From Macrothele yani (taxonomy: Eukaryota > Arthropoda > Arachnida > Araneae > Macrothelidae), in NCBI GenBank assembly GCA_039090855.1, contig CM076997.1:168856709-168920708 (forward strand): a stretch of 64,000 bases of DNA, in the 5' to 3' direction. How positions within the stretch are numbered: the first letter of the stretch is position 1; each line of letters starts with the position of its first letter. Below are positions 31,126 through 41,100 of the stretch, piece by piece. A program made the position numbers and the translations under genes. The notes beneath the pieces were generated by a model that saw only the letters and a list, made by a program, of their open reading frames with translations, was not told the DNA's origin and ran no database searches.

Positions 31126-33628
31126 TATGTTATATATAACTGGAGATACAATATATATAAGCTTAGTGCAGAGGTTTTTTTTTCCCCTTTGTCTTGTTCT
31201 AGCCCTTGGTAATATGTTATCAAGGTATGTTGCGCAAGATATTCGTATTTTTAAAAAGAATAGAATTAAACTTTGCAAGGAAATTGAACATCTGAACTTC
31301 CTAACTACTTGTAAGAATAATGATATTACGCCTAAATTTCTTCAAATTAGGGTTAACCCTATCAACTACAAAGATCGTAATATCATTGAAACATGCGAGC
31401 TGAAGAGATTAAGAGCTATAATTCGCAGTAAACGCAAAGATATCGATAAACTAAGTGTGAAAAACTACGAACTGTACAATCAGTGTATACAGTATGAAGA
31501 CAAGGACAACAAGATCAAGATTGAGTTTATAAAACTATATGCAATTTTGGACAGACAGCAAGAAAAGTGTAAACTAAAACACTTTCGTAAAATTGAAAAT
31601 CTAATAAATGACAAGCACCAGAAAAACCATAGAATAGAGATTAATAATCAAAATCTTTATCTTAATGAATCTAGTTTAGAACTATCAAATCTGCAAATGA
31701 AAGCACTAGAAAGAGGTATAAGGTTTGCGTATCGACAAAAAGTGCCAAAACGGAATACCTCATTCCGCAAATTGAGAACGTCATCCAAAGATTGTCTAAT
31801 GCAAATAAAAATCCTACAAGATTTAAAATGGTCCGTGCTATCAACAACATGTACAACACCAATGAAAATACAAGAATCACATATGAGCGCGAAGCACTAA
31901 TGGAGTTGAGAAATAACCCTGCTATAAAGTGTATTATGGCGGACAAATCTAAGCAGATTGTCATCTTAAATACAGATGAATATAATAACAAGATGACAGA
32001 AGCAATCAATAAGTTGAATGCCATCATAGTCAATAAGGACCCAGTTGACAGTATAATTAGGAACTTGGCTAATATAAAATATCACAGTGACTTACCTACA
32101 ATTATTAAAAGCAAATGTATTCCACCAGTAGGTGCTTGTACACCAAATATTTTTGGTAAAATAAAAACACATAAGACTGGCGAACCTATTAGGCCTATTG
32201 TTAATAAGAATTTATCTCCTACTATTAACTTAGAGAGAGCACTATTTAACTACATCAAACCATTCTACAATAGCCATGAAGCCAGTATTACTAATGCTAC
32301 AGAAGTTACCAACAAGTTAAAAACAATTAAAACCTCCAATTTCACAATGGCCAGTTTAGATGTCATCTCTTTATATCCCAATACTCCAACAGATGTCGCT
32401 ATTGACTTAATTAATTCCAGATTGGATGAAGAAAATCTTACTGATAAAGTCAGAAACAGTATTGTATCTGCATTATCTTTTGTAGCAAATAATAATTATT
32501 TCACATTTAATGGGATAATTTATAAACAGCAATATGGCGCCCCTATGGGGACCCCAATTTCAGGGCTACTGGCCGAAGTCATTCTGCAAGATATTGAAAA
32601 CTGTATATTAGATCATTCTAATATATACTTACCATATGTATATCTCCGATATGTAGATCATATTTTACTGTTTTGGCAGCACTCCAATCTTGAAATGGAT
32701 AATTTCATTGCTAAATTTAACAATTGTTATCAATCTATACAGGTTAGTAAAGAAATTGAGGTTAATGGCCAGCTAAACTTCTTGGATATATCTATACAAA
32801 AGGATAACGGAATTATAGAATATTCTGTATACCGGAAGCCATCATATGTACAGGCAATTACCCCAAGAGATTCTACACACCCTTGGAAATATAAGACTGC
32901 AGCATTCAGCTTTTATATTAAAAGAGCAATGACACACTCATCCAATAAAGAATTGGAGATCAAAGAGCTAAAATGGATTGAAAAAACTGCAGAAGAATTT
33001 GGATATAGTAAAGGATTAGTCAAATCTTTATATAACAACATTACGGCCAATATACATCGTTTCGATAATAACATTAAAAAAGAAATACAGCAATATTATG
33101 GAAAATTTCCATACTTACCTCCTATTAGTACTATTTTAAAAAAAAGAATGTTACAACAACAATATTAACATCGCAGAAACAGTTATTGACAATGGAAGCA
33201 TACTTACTACTACTAATAATAGATCAATTCTAAATAAATCTGGAGTTTATGTCATTTCAACAGTTACGGATGATAACCAAAAGACAAAGTATATATCGGA
33301 ATGTACGCGTAGAAGATTTTTGACTAGATTAAATGAACATATTACGAACTGGACAAGAAAAGATGAAAAAACTTCATTAATACAACATTGTATCAAAAAT
33401 CATGTAACTCCTGATTGGACTAACACAAAAATTCTAACATCACATAGATCACATGCCCAGATTCTAACCTCCGAGGCTGTAGTCATTGAGAAAACCAAAA
33501 GATACAACTGTAACGTTAATAGTACAGTGGAGCTTCACTTTGCATGGAGGTACCTTATTGAACAGGAGAGGAAACATTTCAAGAGGAAAAATATTAACAA
33601 AAAACATGTGACATCAAATATTACTTAA
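31126..33628 (+). pseudogene. PLE-A protein, second plus copy, most complete
   Basis: An N-terminal frame (31187-31745) reads NMLSRYVAQDIRIFKKNRI and continues as a charged, coiled-coil-like region up to AYRQKVPK. There an A-run is one base shorter than in the first plus copy, shifting the frame. RT: MVRAINNMYNTNENTRITYE, IKCIMADKSKQIVILNTDEY, IFGKIKTHKTGEPIRPIV, MASLDVISLYPNTPTDV, GAPMGTPISGLLAEVILQ, LRYVDHILLFWQ (His codon 32659-32661), LNFLDISIQKDN, YRKPSYVQAI. A one-base insertion at about 33141 ends the long frame; GIY-YIG follows in other frames to KHVTSNIT (33628). Only a few single-base lesions, but the YVDH change would abolish catalysis. Confidence 0.85.
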
Positions 33629-34428
33629 AAAAATACAGTTGAATATTTCTACGTAAAAGCTACTAGTATATTTTTGTTTGACTACAGATGGCGACACCAT
33701 TGATATGTGCAGTTGAACCTAAATCATGATGCGCAAATATCTACACGACAGGGCTGAACATACATTGGGGTTAGGCTGCATACCTGAGCGAGTGAGTGCG
33801 GTGATCCTATTGTCCGTGCACCTACCACTGATGATGGCTATAAATTGTAGCAGAAACTAGTTTGGTGCTTCGCATTCGGGAAGATTTGTATGTTTGTATT
33901 TTCTTTTTCAAGATTGTTTATTTTTGAGGTTTTGGCAAAAGTATAATTCATCTTTGGTTTTCATTATGTATCAGGATGCTTCGCGGTCAAGATAGTCTCC
34001 TCTTCAGGATTGTAGTTCGTTTTTAAAAAAATTCAACAAGGTTTTAATTCAGTTTCTTATTTCATCGATGTTACAGGATTTTTTTGCATTGTAAAAAATT
34101 CATCTTGTTTAATTTTATCTGGCTCAGATTTTACAGTATCATGAATTTTAACTTCACAATTGAAAGAATTCACATTCTTGGATGACGCACTTTTATATGA
34201 AGCACCTACAGCCACTATAAATATTGTAAGTATAGATACTTATTATTATTATACTTGATTTCAATTGCCAATACTACGTTAATATCCTTTTGCAAACTCC
34301 CGATAGCTGAACTTGTATAACGTGTGAAACAGTATTTACAGACATTTAATGTCAACCGAATTTGAATATCGTAGCCACGTAAAAAAAGTATGTTCATCGC
34401 AACTTAGCGAAAATTGAACAACGATATA
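33629..34428 (+). repeat. PLE-A terminal region, right copy
   Basis: A direct repeat of 30335-31125 and the inverted equivalent of 23031-23762. It ends ACGATATAT at the 13-bp target duplication and includes the terminal bases absent from the left end. Confidence 0.88.
33824..33866 (+). ncRNA. Hammerhead ribozyme, PLE-A right terminal region
   Basis: Same layout as at 30530: ACCA, CTGATGA, stem II TGGCTATAAATTGTAGCA, GAAA, C-TA-G, GTT, TGGT. One difference (T for C) lies in the stem II loop and should be neutral. Confidence 0.88.
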
Positions 34429-34441
34429 TACCATCTCCAAT

Positions 34442-34768
34442 AGTTCACAGTCATCTGTTGGGTAGTTACTTGATTCCTCTTCAATAAAATGCTTGTTTTC
34501 TGGCAGCATCGTCATAACATGTGTTGTGCCACCAGGATAAAATCTTCATCTCAGGTAGAACTCTTTTGAAATTTATTCTATTGTCAACTGGTGTTCTTCC
34601 TATTTATTCTGGCACTAAAACAAAGCTAAAACTTAAGAAAATAAAACATCACATTAACTTACCTCACACCTTCATTTTGGAACCACTACTTTTGGCAACA
34701 ATGACAATATTTTTGATACTGATTTTTCAGTAACAGTGACAAGATTTCTGATACTGTGTATACATATA
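34442..34768. other. Intron with an unrecognised exon-like stretch
   Basis: On the minus strand, 34540 to 34440 reads PGGTTHVMTMLPENKHFIEE and continues open to the PLE target site, and GGTGTGAG|GTAAGTTAA near 34660 looks like a donor. I cannot link either to a gene family, and Lerp exons a and b already join without a gap, so this is not a Lerp exon. Possibly a decayed transposon. Confidence 0.3.
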
Positions 34769-35871
34769 CAGGGTGCATAGGAAAGTCCCTTTAGCCTGGA
34801 AGAACTTGTGAATGGAGAGATGTACAGTTATGCAAATGAGATACCGGTATAGTAAAGCGACTACGCCCGATCGAATGCAACCGATAGCAGCGCCCATAGT
34901 GGCGAAATGCGGAAGTTAGCCATTGCAAATCAAAAACGTAAAGAGATAGAGCAAAATTTCCAATTACAAACTTGTAGAGCATCAATTCATTAGTACAAAA
35001 TGACATTTGTTTCACACGAATAAGATAAATTGTCGCCTGAATACCTTAAAATGTTCGAAATCAATGTGTGATGATTCGAATCTGCATATTCACATTTCGC
35101 AAATGTAGCCGTATGCAAATGCAGATTGTGACGTTGTACCGTACCTACGATATAAAAACTAGTAGCAGGATGTATCCTGATCAGAAGTTTAGGTCTACAC
35201 ATGCTGTGTGAAAATGGCGAGCTTGGATTTCTGGAGTTACGTAAAAAATCAGGTGTATGCAACAATGCCTACAAGTCTGCTGGATCTACGTCATCATGTT
35301 ACAGATGCTTGCAATAGTGTGACACCTTCCATACTGAGGAATGTGCATGCAGAGCTACTTTCACGAATACAAATGTGTATTGTGGACAACAGCGAACTCT
35401 TCGAACATACTCGACATTAACTTTTTATCACTGTGCGCCAGTTTGCCTTTTTGTTTTTGTTTTGTCTGAAGTCATCAAACTGTATTGACATAAGTACATA
35501 TTTATGCAATCAATTGTGTGTATTTGCTCATACCTATGCCTGTTCCCTTCAAACGTTCACACAAAAGGTTGTGCATCCATTTCGGACATTTTAGGGTATT
35601 CAGGCGACCATTTATCTTATCCGTGTGAAACAAATGTCATTTTGTACTAATTAATTGATGCTCTACAACTTTGTAATTGGAAATTTTGCTCTATCTCTTT
35701 TCAATTTCGATTTGCAGTGGCTAACTTTCGCATTTCGCCACTAGGGGCGCTGCTATCGGTTGCGTTCGATCGGGCATAGTCGCTTTACTATACCGTTATT
35801 TCACTTGCACAACTGTAGCTCTCTCTGTTCGCAAGTTATCCCAAGCTAAAGGGACTTTCCTATGCACCCTG
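34769..35871 (+). mobile_element. Long-TIR mariner-superfamily derivative
   Basis: Inverted repeats of about 290 bp (34769-35060 and 35575-35871) start CAGGGTGCATAGGAAAGTCC, bordered by TA on both sides. Between them a plus-strand open stretch (35213-35417) encodes only a transposase C-terminus: FWSYVKNQVYATMPTSLLDL, then CNSVTPSILRNVHAELLSRI, ending in HTRH. It is thus a non-autonomous or internally deleted element. The relic at 57715-59150 has a related C-terminus and a similar terminal word (AAAGGAAAGTCC). Confidence 0.85.
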
Positions 35872-36179
35872 TATGTAAGGCTTAGGTAACATGTGACACA
35901 ATATATGCTCTACAAAAATGAATCAGGATTTCAAGTTTGCATTTGATGTAACTCACCATGACTACTTCACACGCATGATCACGACCATGACTACTTTAAA
36001 TTTATATCGAAAGCTAAACATTGTACATTAAAAATAAAAGTGTATTGATGCAAATAATTCTCACTCAGAGATTACCATGGATGAATATAATTACGGAAGT
36101 ATTATTCACACCTGAGGTTACTGTGGTGCCCTGTACTGGCTGCATGAACTCAACAACTCAAAAAAAAAAAAAAAATTCA
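35872..36179. other. Intron, no element recognised
   Basis: AT-rich spacer with a run of about 16 A at 36160-36175; nothing recognised. Confidence 0.45.
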
Positions 36180-36189
36180 CACAAATGTT

Positions 36190-36406
36190 TTTTTTTTTAA
36201 TTGGTGGTTTAACGACCACCGTGAGCAACTCAATGGGCTATAAGCAGTCGCCCATCCCTAATTTAGAGTCACTGGTTCCAGGGAAGGGAGAGAGCCAGTG
36301 CAGTAAGACAAACACAACATCCATGCCTCACCGGGATTCGAACCCGGACCCCGTTCGGACGAATGATCAGAGGCCATCGCTTAGACCACTGCGCCACCGG
36401 GGCGGC
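36190..36406 (-). mobile_element. tRNA-derived SINE with 10-bp TSD
   Basis: On the minus strand the head reads GCCCCGGTGGCGCAGTGGTC, with pol III A box TGGCGCAGTGG (36386-36396) and B box GGGTTCGAATCCC (36333-36345), then a body and a short A tail (36190-36198). The direct repeat CACAAATGTT flanks it (36180-36189 and 36407-36416). The tRNA part is internal to a longer unit, so this is a SINE rather than a tRNA gene. A diverged relative is at 15328-15510. Confidence 0.88.
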
Positions 36407-36409
36407 CAC

Positions 36410-36458
36410 AAATGTTGTCATGACAGAAAAGTGCAACTTTTCTGTCATGACAACATTT
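36410..36458. repeat. Perfect 23-bp-arm palindrome
   Basis: Arms 36410-36432 and 36436-36458 are exact complements (starting AAATGTTGTCATGACAG) with a 3-nt loop. It abuts the SINE, whose right target duplication overlaps the left arm. Confidence 0.9.
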
Positions 36459-37146
36459 AAGATTTATCAGAAATGCCTGATTTGCTGAAAGAAATATTAA
36501 CAACTAACTTGTTAGAAACTACAAATTATTGAGGACATATAAGAAAACACCCATATCATGCTGCTTTAGTTTTTCCTTCAATGCAAGCTGAAATTTAAGT
36601 ACCTCTAGGAATGGATTCCAGCTGTTTTCATACATACAGGCAAACTTGCCATAAAGTTTCCTCACTGCACACAAATGGAACAAAGCAGGGTATGGACAAG
36701 TCTTCACAATTAAATTTGTACCTATGATGAAATCTAATCCTGCAATAACAGTTACAGTAGTTTTTAAAGAAAATCCAAACTTAGACTTAAGAAGATATAA
36801 CACACTTCAGGAACAGAAGTTGCAGCATATTCATACATTAACTAACTGAAGGAATTCATATGTTAACCAACTGAAGGAATTCTTATCTTAACCAACTATT
36901 ATAATCCTAAGTTATGTCTTCTGTTCATCGCAATAATTTAAATATGGCTGGGGTACCTTCTGGTATTAGCTGTTAACTCAGGAGTGCATGTACCAAGATG
37001 AGTGACAGACAAAACTTTTTGGTGTAGGTTGAGTGTAATTTACTCATAGACAAGAAAAATATAGTAAAATGCTGTAAATAATTGAGTGCTGCATTCTGGA
37101 ATGCTGAAGATTGAGTTACTTGTTTAAAACTGGCAGCAACACAACA
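36459..37146. other. Intron, no element recognised
   Basis: A minus-strand open stretch (36803-36519, 94 codons) has no motif or splice context and is taken as chance. The phrase AACTGAAGGAATTC recurs twice near 36845-36885 as a local duplication. Confidence 0.45.
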
Positions 37147-37370
37147 GTTTGTTATTTAGAAATATTCTAGTTGGATAATGCTTACTTAGGCATTCCGTTT
37201 CTAGTAATTATTCACTTTTCACGCACATTTCAGGTCTTCGTTGATGCTATTGTCCCATTGTCCCTTGTATGTGCATTTACCTTTCACATCCAACACTCTG
37301 CTTACTTTGGGTAGATTCAGTAGATTTTCACTTTAGGATTCAATAACTTCAATTCTTTACCATTATTAAT

Positions 37371-37411
37371 GCTCTAAATTTTACACCCAGTCTTTGGGCA
37401 TCCGCAGGAGC
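37371..37411 (-). ncRNA. Degenerate hammerhead ribozyme, PLE-D left arm
   Basis: Counterpart of the motif at 40769, but the core is damaged: CTGCGGA replaces CTGAGGA, and GTAAA replaces GAAAA. Both changes hit invariant residues, so it should not cleave. Confidence 0.6.
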
Positions 37412-37574
37412 GTGACGACTTTCCCACCGATGTTCGTGGTTTATTTCTCATCAATGGAGTCCGAAAACCCACGTTGCCATTCATCGGATACCCTGTATTA
37501 GATACTTTTCTTAATTAAACCTAGCTGGCGCTATCTATGTTTCTCTAACTCGACTTTCCGTATTCTTCTTCATT

Positions 37575-39624
37575 TCATTTCTTGTTCTCTTGTCTCTTTT
37601 GTCGGTTTTTCTTTTGTTGTTCTTTTTCTTGTCTTATTAGCTCTTTCCAAAGGCTATATAATGTATTAGAGTCATTTTGATTGCACATCCTTGTTTTATT
37701 TTTATAAATTAGTATCGATTCCTCCATTCTCATTTGTCTCTCTGATTTTTTATTCCTTTTTAGCATTTTAATTTCTTCGAATTTTGGGAATGTTCGGTGG
37801 TCAATACAAAATTGCACTAATGCAGTTTTTGCTTCTTTTTTTTTGCCAGTTAGCTATGTGTTGTTTTAGTCTTATTTTTTAACCTGTTTTTAGTACTCCC
37901 TATGTACGATATTGGGGGTATATGTGCAATGGGAATTTCGTAAGACCCTGATTCCTCTAATATTTTGCTCTCTGTTTTTTTGTTAATAGTCAGATTTTTC
38001 AAGGTGTTCACTGAACTTCCTAGTTGTAAGTCAAATTTGGCACATAGCCTATTAATTTCTTTACTGACACCTTCCAAGTAAGGGAATGCACCTATATATT
38101 TTAATTTATTTTTTCTCATCTTCCTTTGATTATAAATTTCATTGTCTTCATTTCTCTTAGCCTTACATTTTTTACTCTCATATATCCATTTTTTAATAAG
38201 TTTGTTAGGGTAAGCATGATCTTGTGATATTTTCAAGATAAAATCAAGCTCTTGATTCTTTAGCCTATTATTAGAGGTGTGCGTAAAAGCTCTTCTAATC
38301 AAGTTTACTATGCTATTTTTTTAATGTATAACAGGATGGTGCGATGAGTATGGAATGAGTACCGGAATGTATGTTGCTTTCCTGAAAACAGTGTAATCAA
38401 ACCTATTTTTATTATTTTTTTTAAGTTGAATGTCTAAAAATGACAGACTATTAATCACTTCAAATTCAATCCTCAGTTCAATGGTGTTGCAGATTACGTT
38501 GAAACGATGAGCTAGATCTCGTAGCTCGATATTGTTGAGTTTTGAAATGATGATGATGTCATCAATATATTGAGCATATAGTAGTGGCTTTTCAGGTAAA
38601 GTGTGAATAATTTTTCTTTCGATGTACGCCATTATCACTTCTGCGTATAGCGCCGATAATGGAGATCCCATAGGGCCGCCTTGAGTTTGTTTAAAAATAC
38701 TTCCCTCAAATTGGAAGATATTGTTTTCTTTAATGAAATATAATGTATTCTTTAATTCTTTCAATTGTGTCATATTTAGCTCTTTATTTATATTTAATTG
38801 TTGCATGATCAACTCGATGACTAGCTCGACAGGAGTATTAGGGTATAAAGCTTTAACGTCCATAGATGCCATTGTGACGTTCGTAAGGTCTTGATTTATC
38901 TTCTTGATCTTTTCTATAAATTCGTAGCTATTCTTTAAGGTAAATTGATTCTTCATAAAAATTGGTGATAGATAGCTGTATATCTTTTTTTCAAGATTGA
39001 TGAGAGGGGAATTTTTTTTCGAGAGAATCAGTCTTAATGGAGTGTTTTCTTTATGGGTTTTAATTTTCGAGAAGATTTTTGGTATCCCTGCTCCCATTGG
39101 TGGGTTCGCATTTTTTTATTTCTGCAGGTAAACTACTATGGTTCCTTACTTTAGCAAGGAAAGTTACTTGTTTGTCTGTGGGATCATAGTTGACACTTTC
39201 CCATTTTAACTCAGATATCGCTGTCTGAATTTTATCATTATATTCTATTGTGTCCAAAATAACAATTTGTCCAAGTCTTGTCCGCTTTGCAAAATTTAAT
39301 CGCTGGGTCTTTACATAAACTTAACAGTTGTTGTCTGTCATAGTGCAACTTATTGACCTGGTAGTTTTTTTTTTTTTTTTTGTGCTTATTGTTATATTCT
39401 TTGATCATAATCCTGAATAATTTAAACTTCATATCGATAGCATGTTCTGGAGGTACTCGATGTACAATATCTTCGAATATTTGAATGTACTCTTCTGTTC
39501 TTGGTGTTTTTGGTGAAAAAGCATATTTCTTCCCACGTTGTAACACTGCATTTTCGCTATACGTTACCACTCTTGATGACTGATTAACATACACAGTATA
39601 TACTGTTCTGTCTTCATTTCTCAC
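37575..39624 (-). pseudogene. PLE-D reverse transcriptase and GIY-YIG protein
   Basis: The minus-strand frame starts at 39624 (RNEDRTVYTVYVNQSSR), with a VPPEHAIDMKFKLFRIM region, then KIFSKIKTHKENTPLRLI, VTMASMDVKALYPNTPVE, GGPMGSPLSALYAEVIM, AQYIDDIIIISKL (catalytic YIDD at about 38555-38570), LSFLDIQLKKNNKN, YIPVLIPYSSHHP, and the GIY-YIG nuclease (GSYEIPIAHIPPISYIGST then KNRLK), Glu in MRMEESILIYKNK and the end NQNDSNTLYSLWKELI. At least four frameshifts (near 39250, 39090, 38320, 37850) separate the blocks. Catalytic residues survive. Confidence 0.82.
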
Positions 39625-39689
39625 TTTGATTCCATCTATGCTTCAATAGACGGAATCAAAGTGAGAAATGAAGACAGATTGAATTTGAA

Positions 39690-40635
39690 GTGAATAATAG
39701 TCTGTCATTTTTAGACATTCAACTTAAAAATAATAAAAATAGGTTTGAATACACTGTTTTCAGGAAAGCAACGTACATTCCGGTACTCATTCCATACTCA
39801 TCGCACCATCCTGTTATACATAAAAAAAATAGCATAGTAAACTTGATTAGAAGAGCTTTTACGCACACCTCTAATAATAGGCTAAAGAATCAAGAGCTTG
39901 ATTTTATCTTGAAAATATCACAAGATCATGCTTACCCTAACAAACTTATTAAAAATGGATATATGAGAGTAAAAAATGTAAGGCTAAGAGAAATGAAGAC
40001 AATGAAATTTATAATCAAAGAAAGATGAGAAAAAATAAATTAAAATATATAGGTGCATTCCCTTACTTGGAAGGTGTCAGTAAAGAAATTAATAGGCTAT
40101 GTGCCAAATTTGACTTACAACTAGGAAGTTCAGTGAACACCTTGGAAAATCTGACTATTAACAAAAAAACAGAGAGCAAAATATTAGAGGAATCAGGGTC
40201 TTACGAAATTCCCATTGCACATATATCCCCAATACCGTACATAGGGAGTACTAAAAACAGGTTAAAAAAAGACTAAAACAACACATAGCTAACTGGCAAA
40301 AAAACGAAGCAAAAACTGCATTAGTGCAATTTTGTATTGACCACCGAACATTCCCAAAATTCGAAGAAATTAAAATGCTAAAAAGGAATAAAAAATCAGA
40401 GAGACAAATGAGAATGGAGGAATCGATACTAATTTATGAAAATAAAACAAGGATGTGCAATCAAAATGACTCTAATACATTATATAGCCTTTGGAAAGAG
40501 CTAATACGACAAGAAAAAGAACAACAAAAGAAAACCGACAAAAGAGACAAGAGAACAAGAAATGAAATGAAGAAGAATACGGAAAGTCGACATCAACGAC
40601 CATTTGAAGAGAGAGAAAAAGAAAGGTCGAGTTAG
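39690..40635 (+). pseudogene. PLE-D inverted copy, RT palm deleted
   Basis: After the junction hairpin the plus strand repeats the first residues of the minus copy and then jumps to NNSLSFLDIQLKNNKNRF, so most of the RT is missing. It continues with IPVLIPYSSHHPVIHKKNS, IRRAFTHTSNNRLKNQELD, a frameshift at about 39950-40025, KYIGAFPYLEGVSKEINRL, GSYEIPIAHISPIPYIGST, and the GIY-YIG C-terminus MRMEESILIYENKTRMCNQ. It ends near 40635 with a stop after an unrelated basic tail. Confidence 0.8.
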
Positions 40636-40768
40636 AGAAACATAGATAGCGCCAGCTAGGTTTAATTAAGAAAAGTATCTAATACAGGGTATCCGACAAA
40701 TGGCAACGTGAGTTTTCGGACTCCATTGATGAGAAATAAACCACGAACATCGGTGGGAAAGTCGTCAC

Positions 40769-40809
40769 GCTCCTGAGGATGCCCAAAGACTGGGTGAAAA
40801 ATTTAGAGC
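40769..40809 (+). ncRNA. Hammerhead ribozyme, PLE-D right arm
   Basis: GCTC (40769-40772), CTGAGGA core (position 7 is variable in hammerheads), stem II GCCC/GGGT (40781-40795), GAA plus A, a two-pair stem III AA/TT with a two-base loop, cleavage triplet TTA ending at 40805, then GAGC (40806-40809) pairing with GCTC. It has the same compact layout as the PLE-A and PLE-C ribozymes despite different sequence. Confidence 0.78.
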
Positions 40810-41100
40810 ATTAATAACGGTAAAGAATTGAAGTTATTGAATCCTAAAGTGAAAATCTACTGAATCTACCCAAAGTAAGCAGAGTGTTGGATGTGAAAGG
40901 TAGATGCACATACAAGGGACAATAGCATCAACGAAGACCTGAAACGTGCGTGAAAAGTGAATAATCACTAGAAACGGAATGCCTAAGTAAGCATTATCCA
41001 ACTAAGTTTTTGAAATAATGCACGTAAAAAGGAATAGTAGCATTTTCCGATCGATTTCTAATTTGGAATACGAACTGTTAATATGAATTGTTTGTTATTT

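Larger units (their letters stand above)
23031..34428. mobile_element. PLE-A composite: three Penelope-like copies in one insertion
   Basis: The 13-bp direct repeat TACCATCTCCAAT occurs at 23018-23030 and 34429-34441 and bounds the whole block. Inside are an inverted copy (minus, 23031 to about 28432, interrupted by an RTE at 25170-28349), a 5'-truncated plus copy (about 28437-31125), and a more complete plus copy (about 31126-34428) in tandem with it. The terminal regions (23031-23762 inverted, 30335-31125, 33629-34428) are nearly identical. The right end carries about 65-75 terminal bases (including ATCGTAGCCACGT) missing from the left end. Multi-copy, inverted and tandem arrangements bounded by one target duplication fit Penelope biology. 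Confidence 0.85.
37158..41089. mobile_element. Inverted Penelope-like element (PLE-D)
   Basis: The direct repeat GTTTGTTATTT (37147-37157 and 41090-41100) flanks it. The left part (about 37172-39633) is a nearly whole PLE in minus orientation; the right part (39652-41002) is an inverted copy lacking most of the RT. The copies meet at a hairpin with 27-bp perfect arms (39607-39633 and 39652-39678). The right end has about 87 bases beyond the arm (41003-41089) with no counterpart on the left, including ATAATGCACGT, which recurs in the extra stretch of PLE-B. Confidence 0.8.

Noticed and set aside
36333..36406. tRNA gene candidate on the minus strand
   Set aside because: A and B boxes are present, but the unit continues into a SINE body with an A tail and a target duplication, so it is a SINE head, not a tRNA gene.
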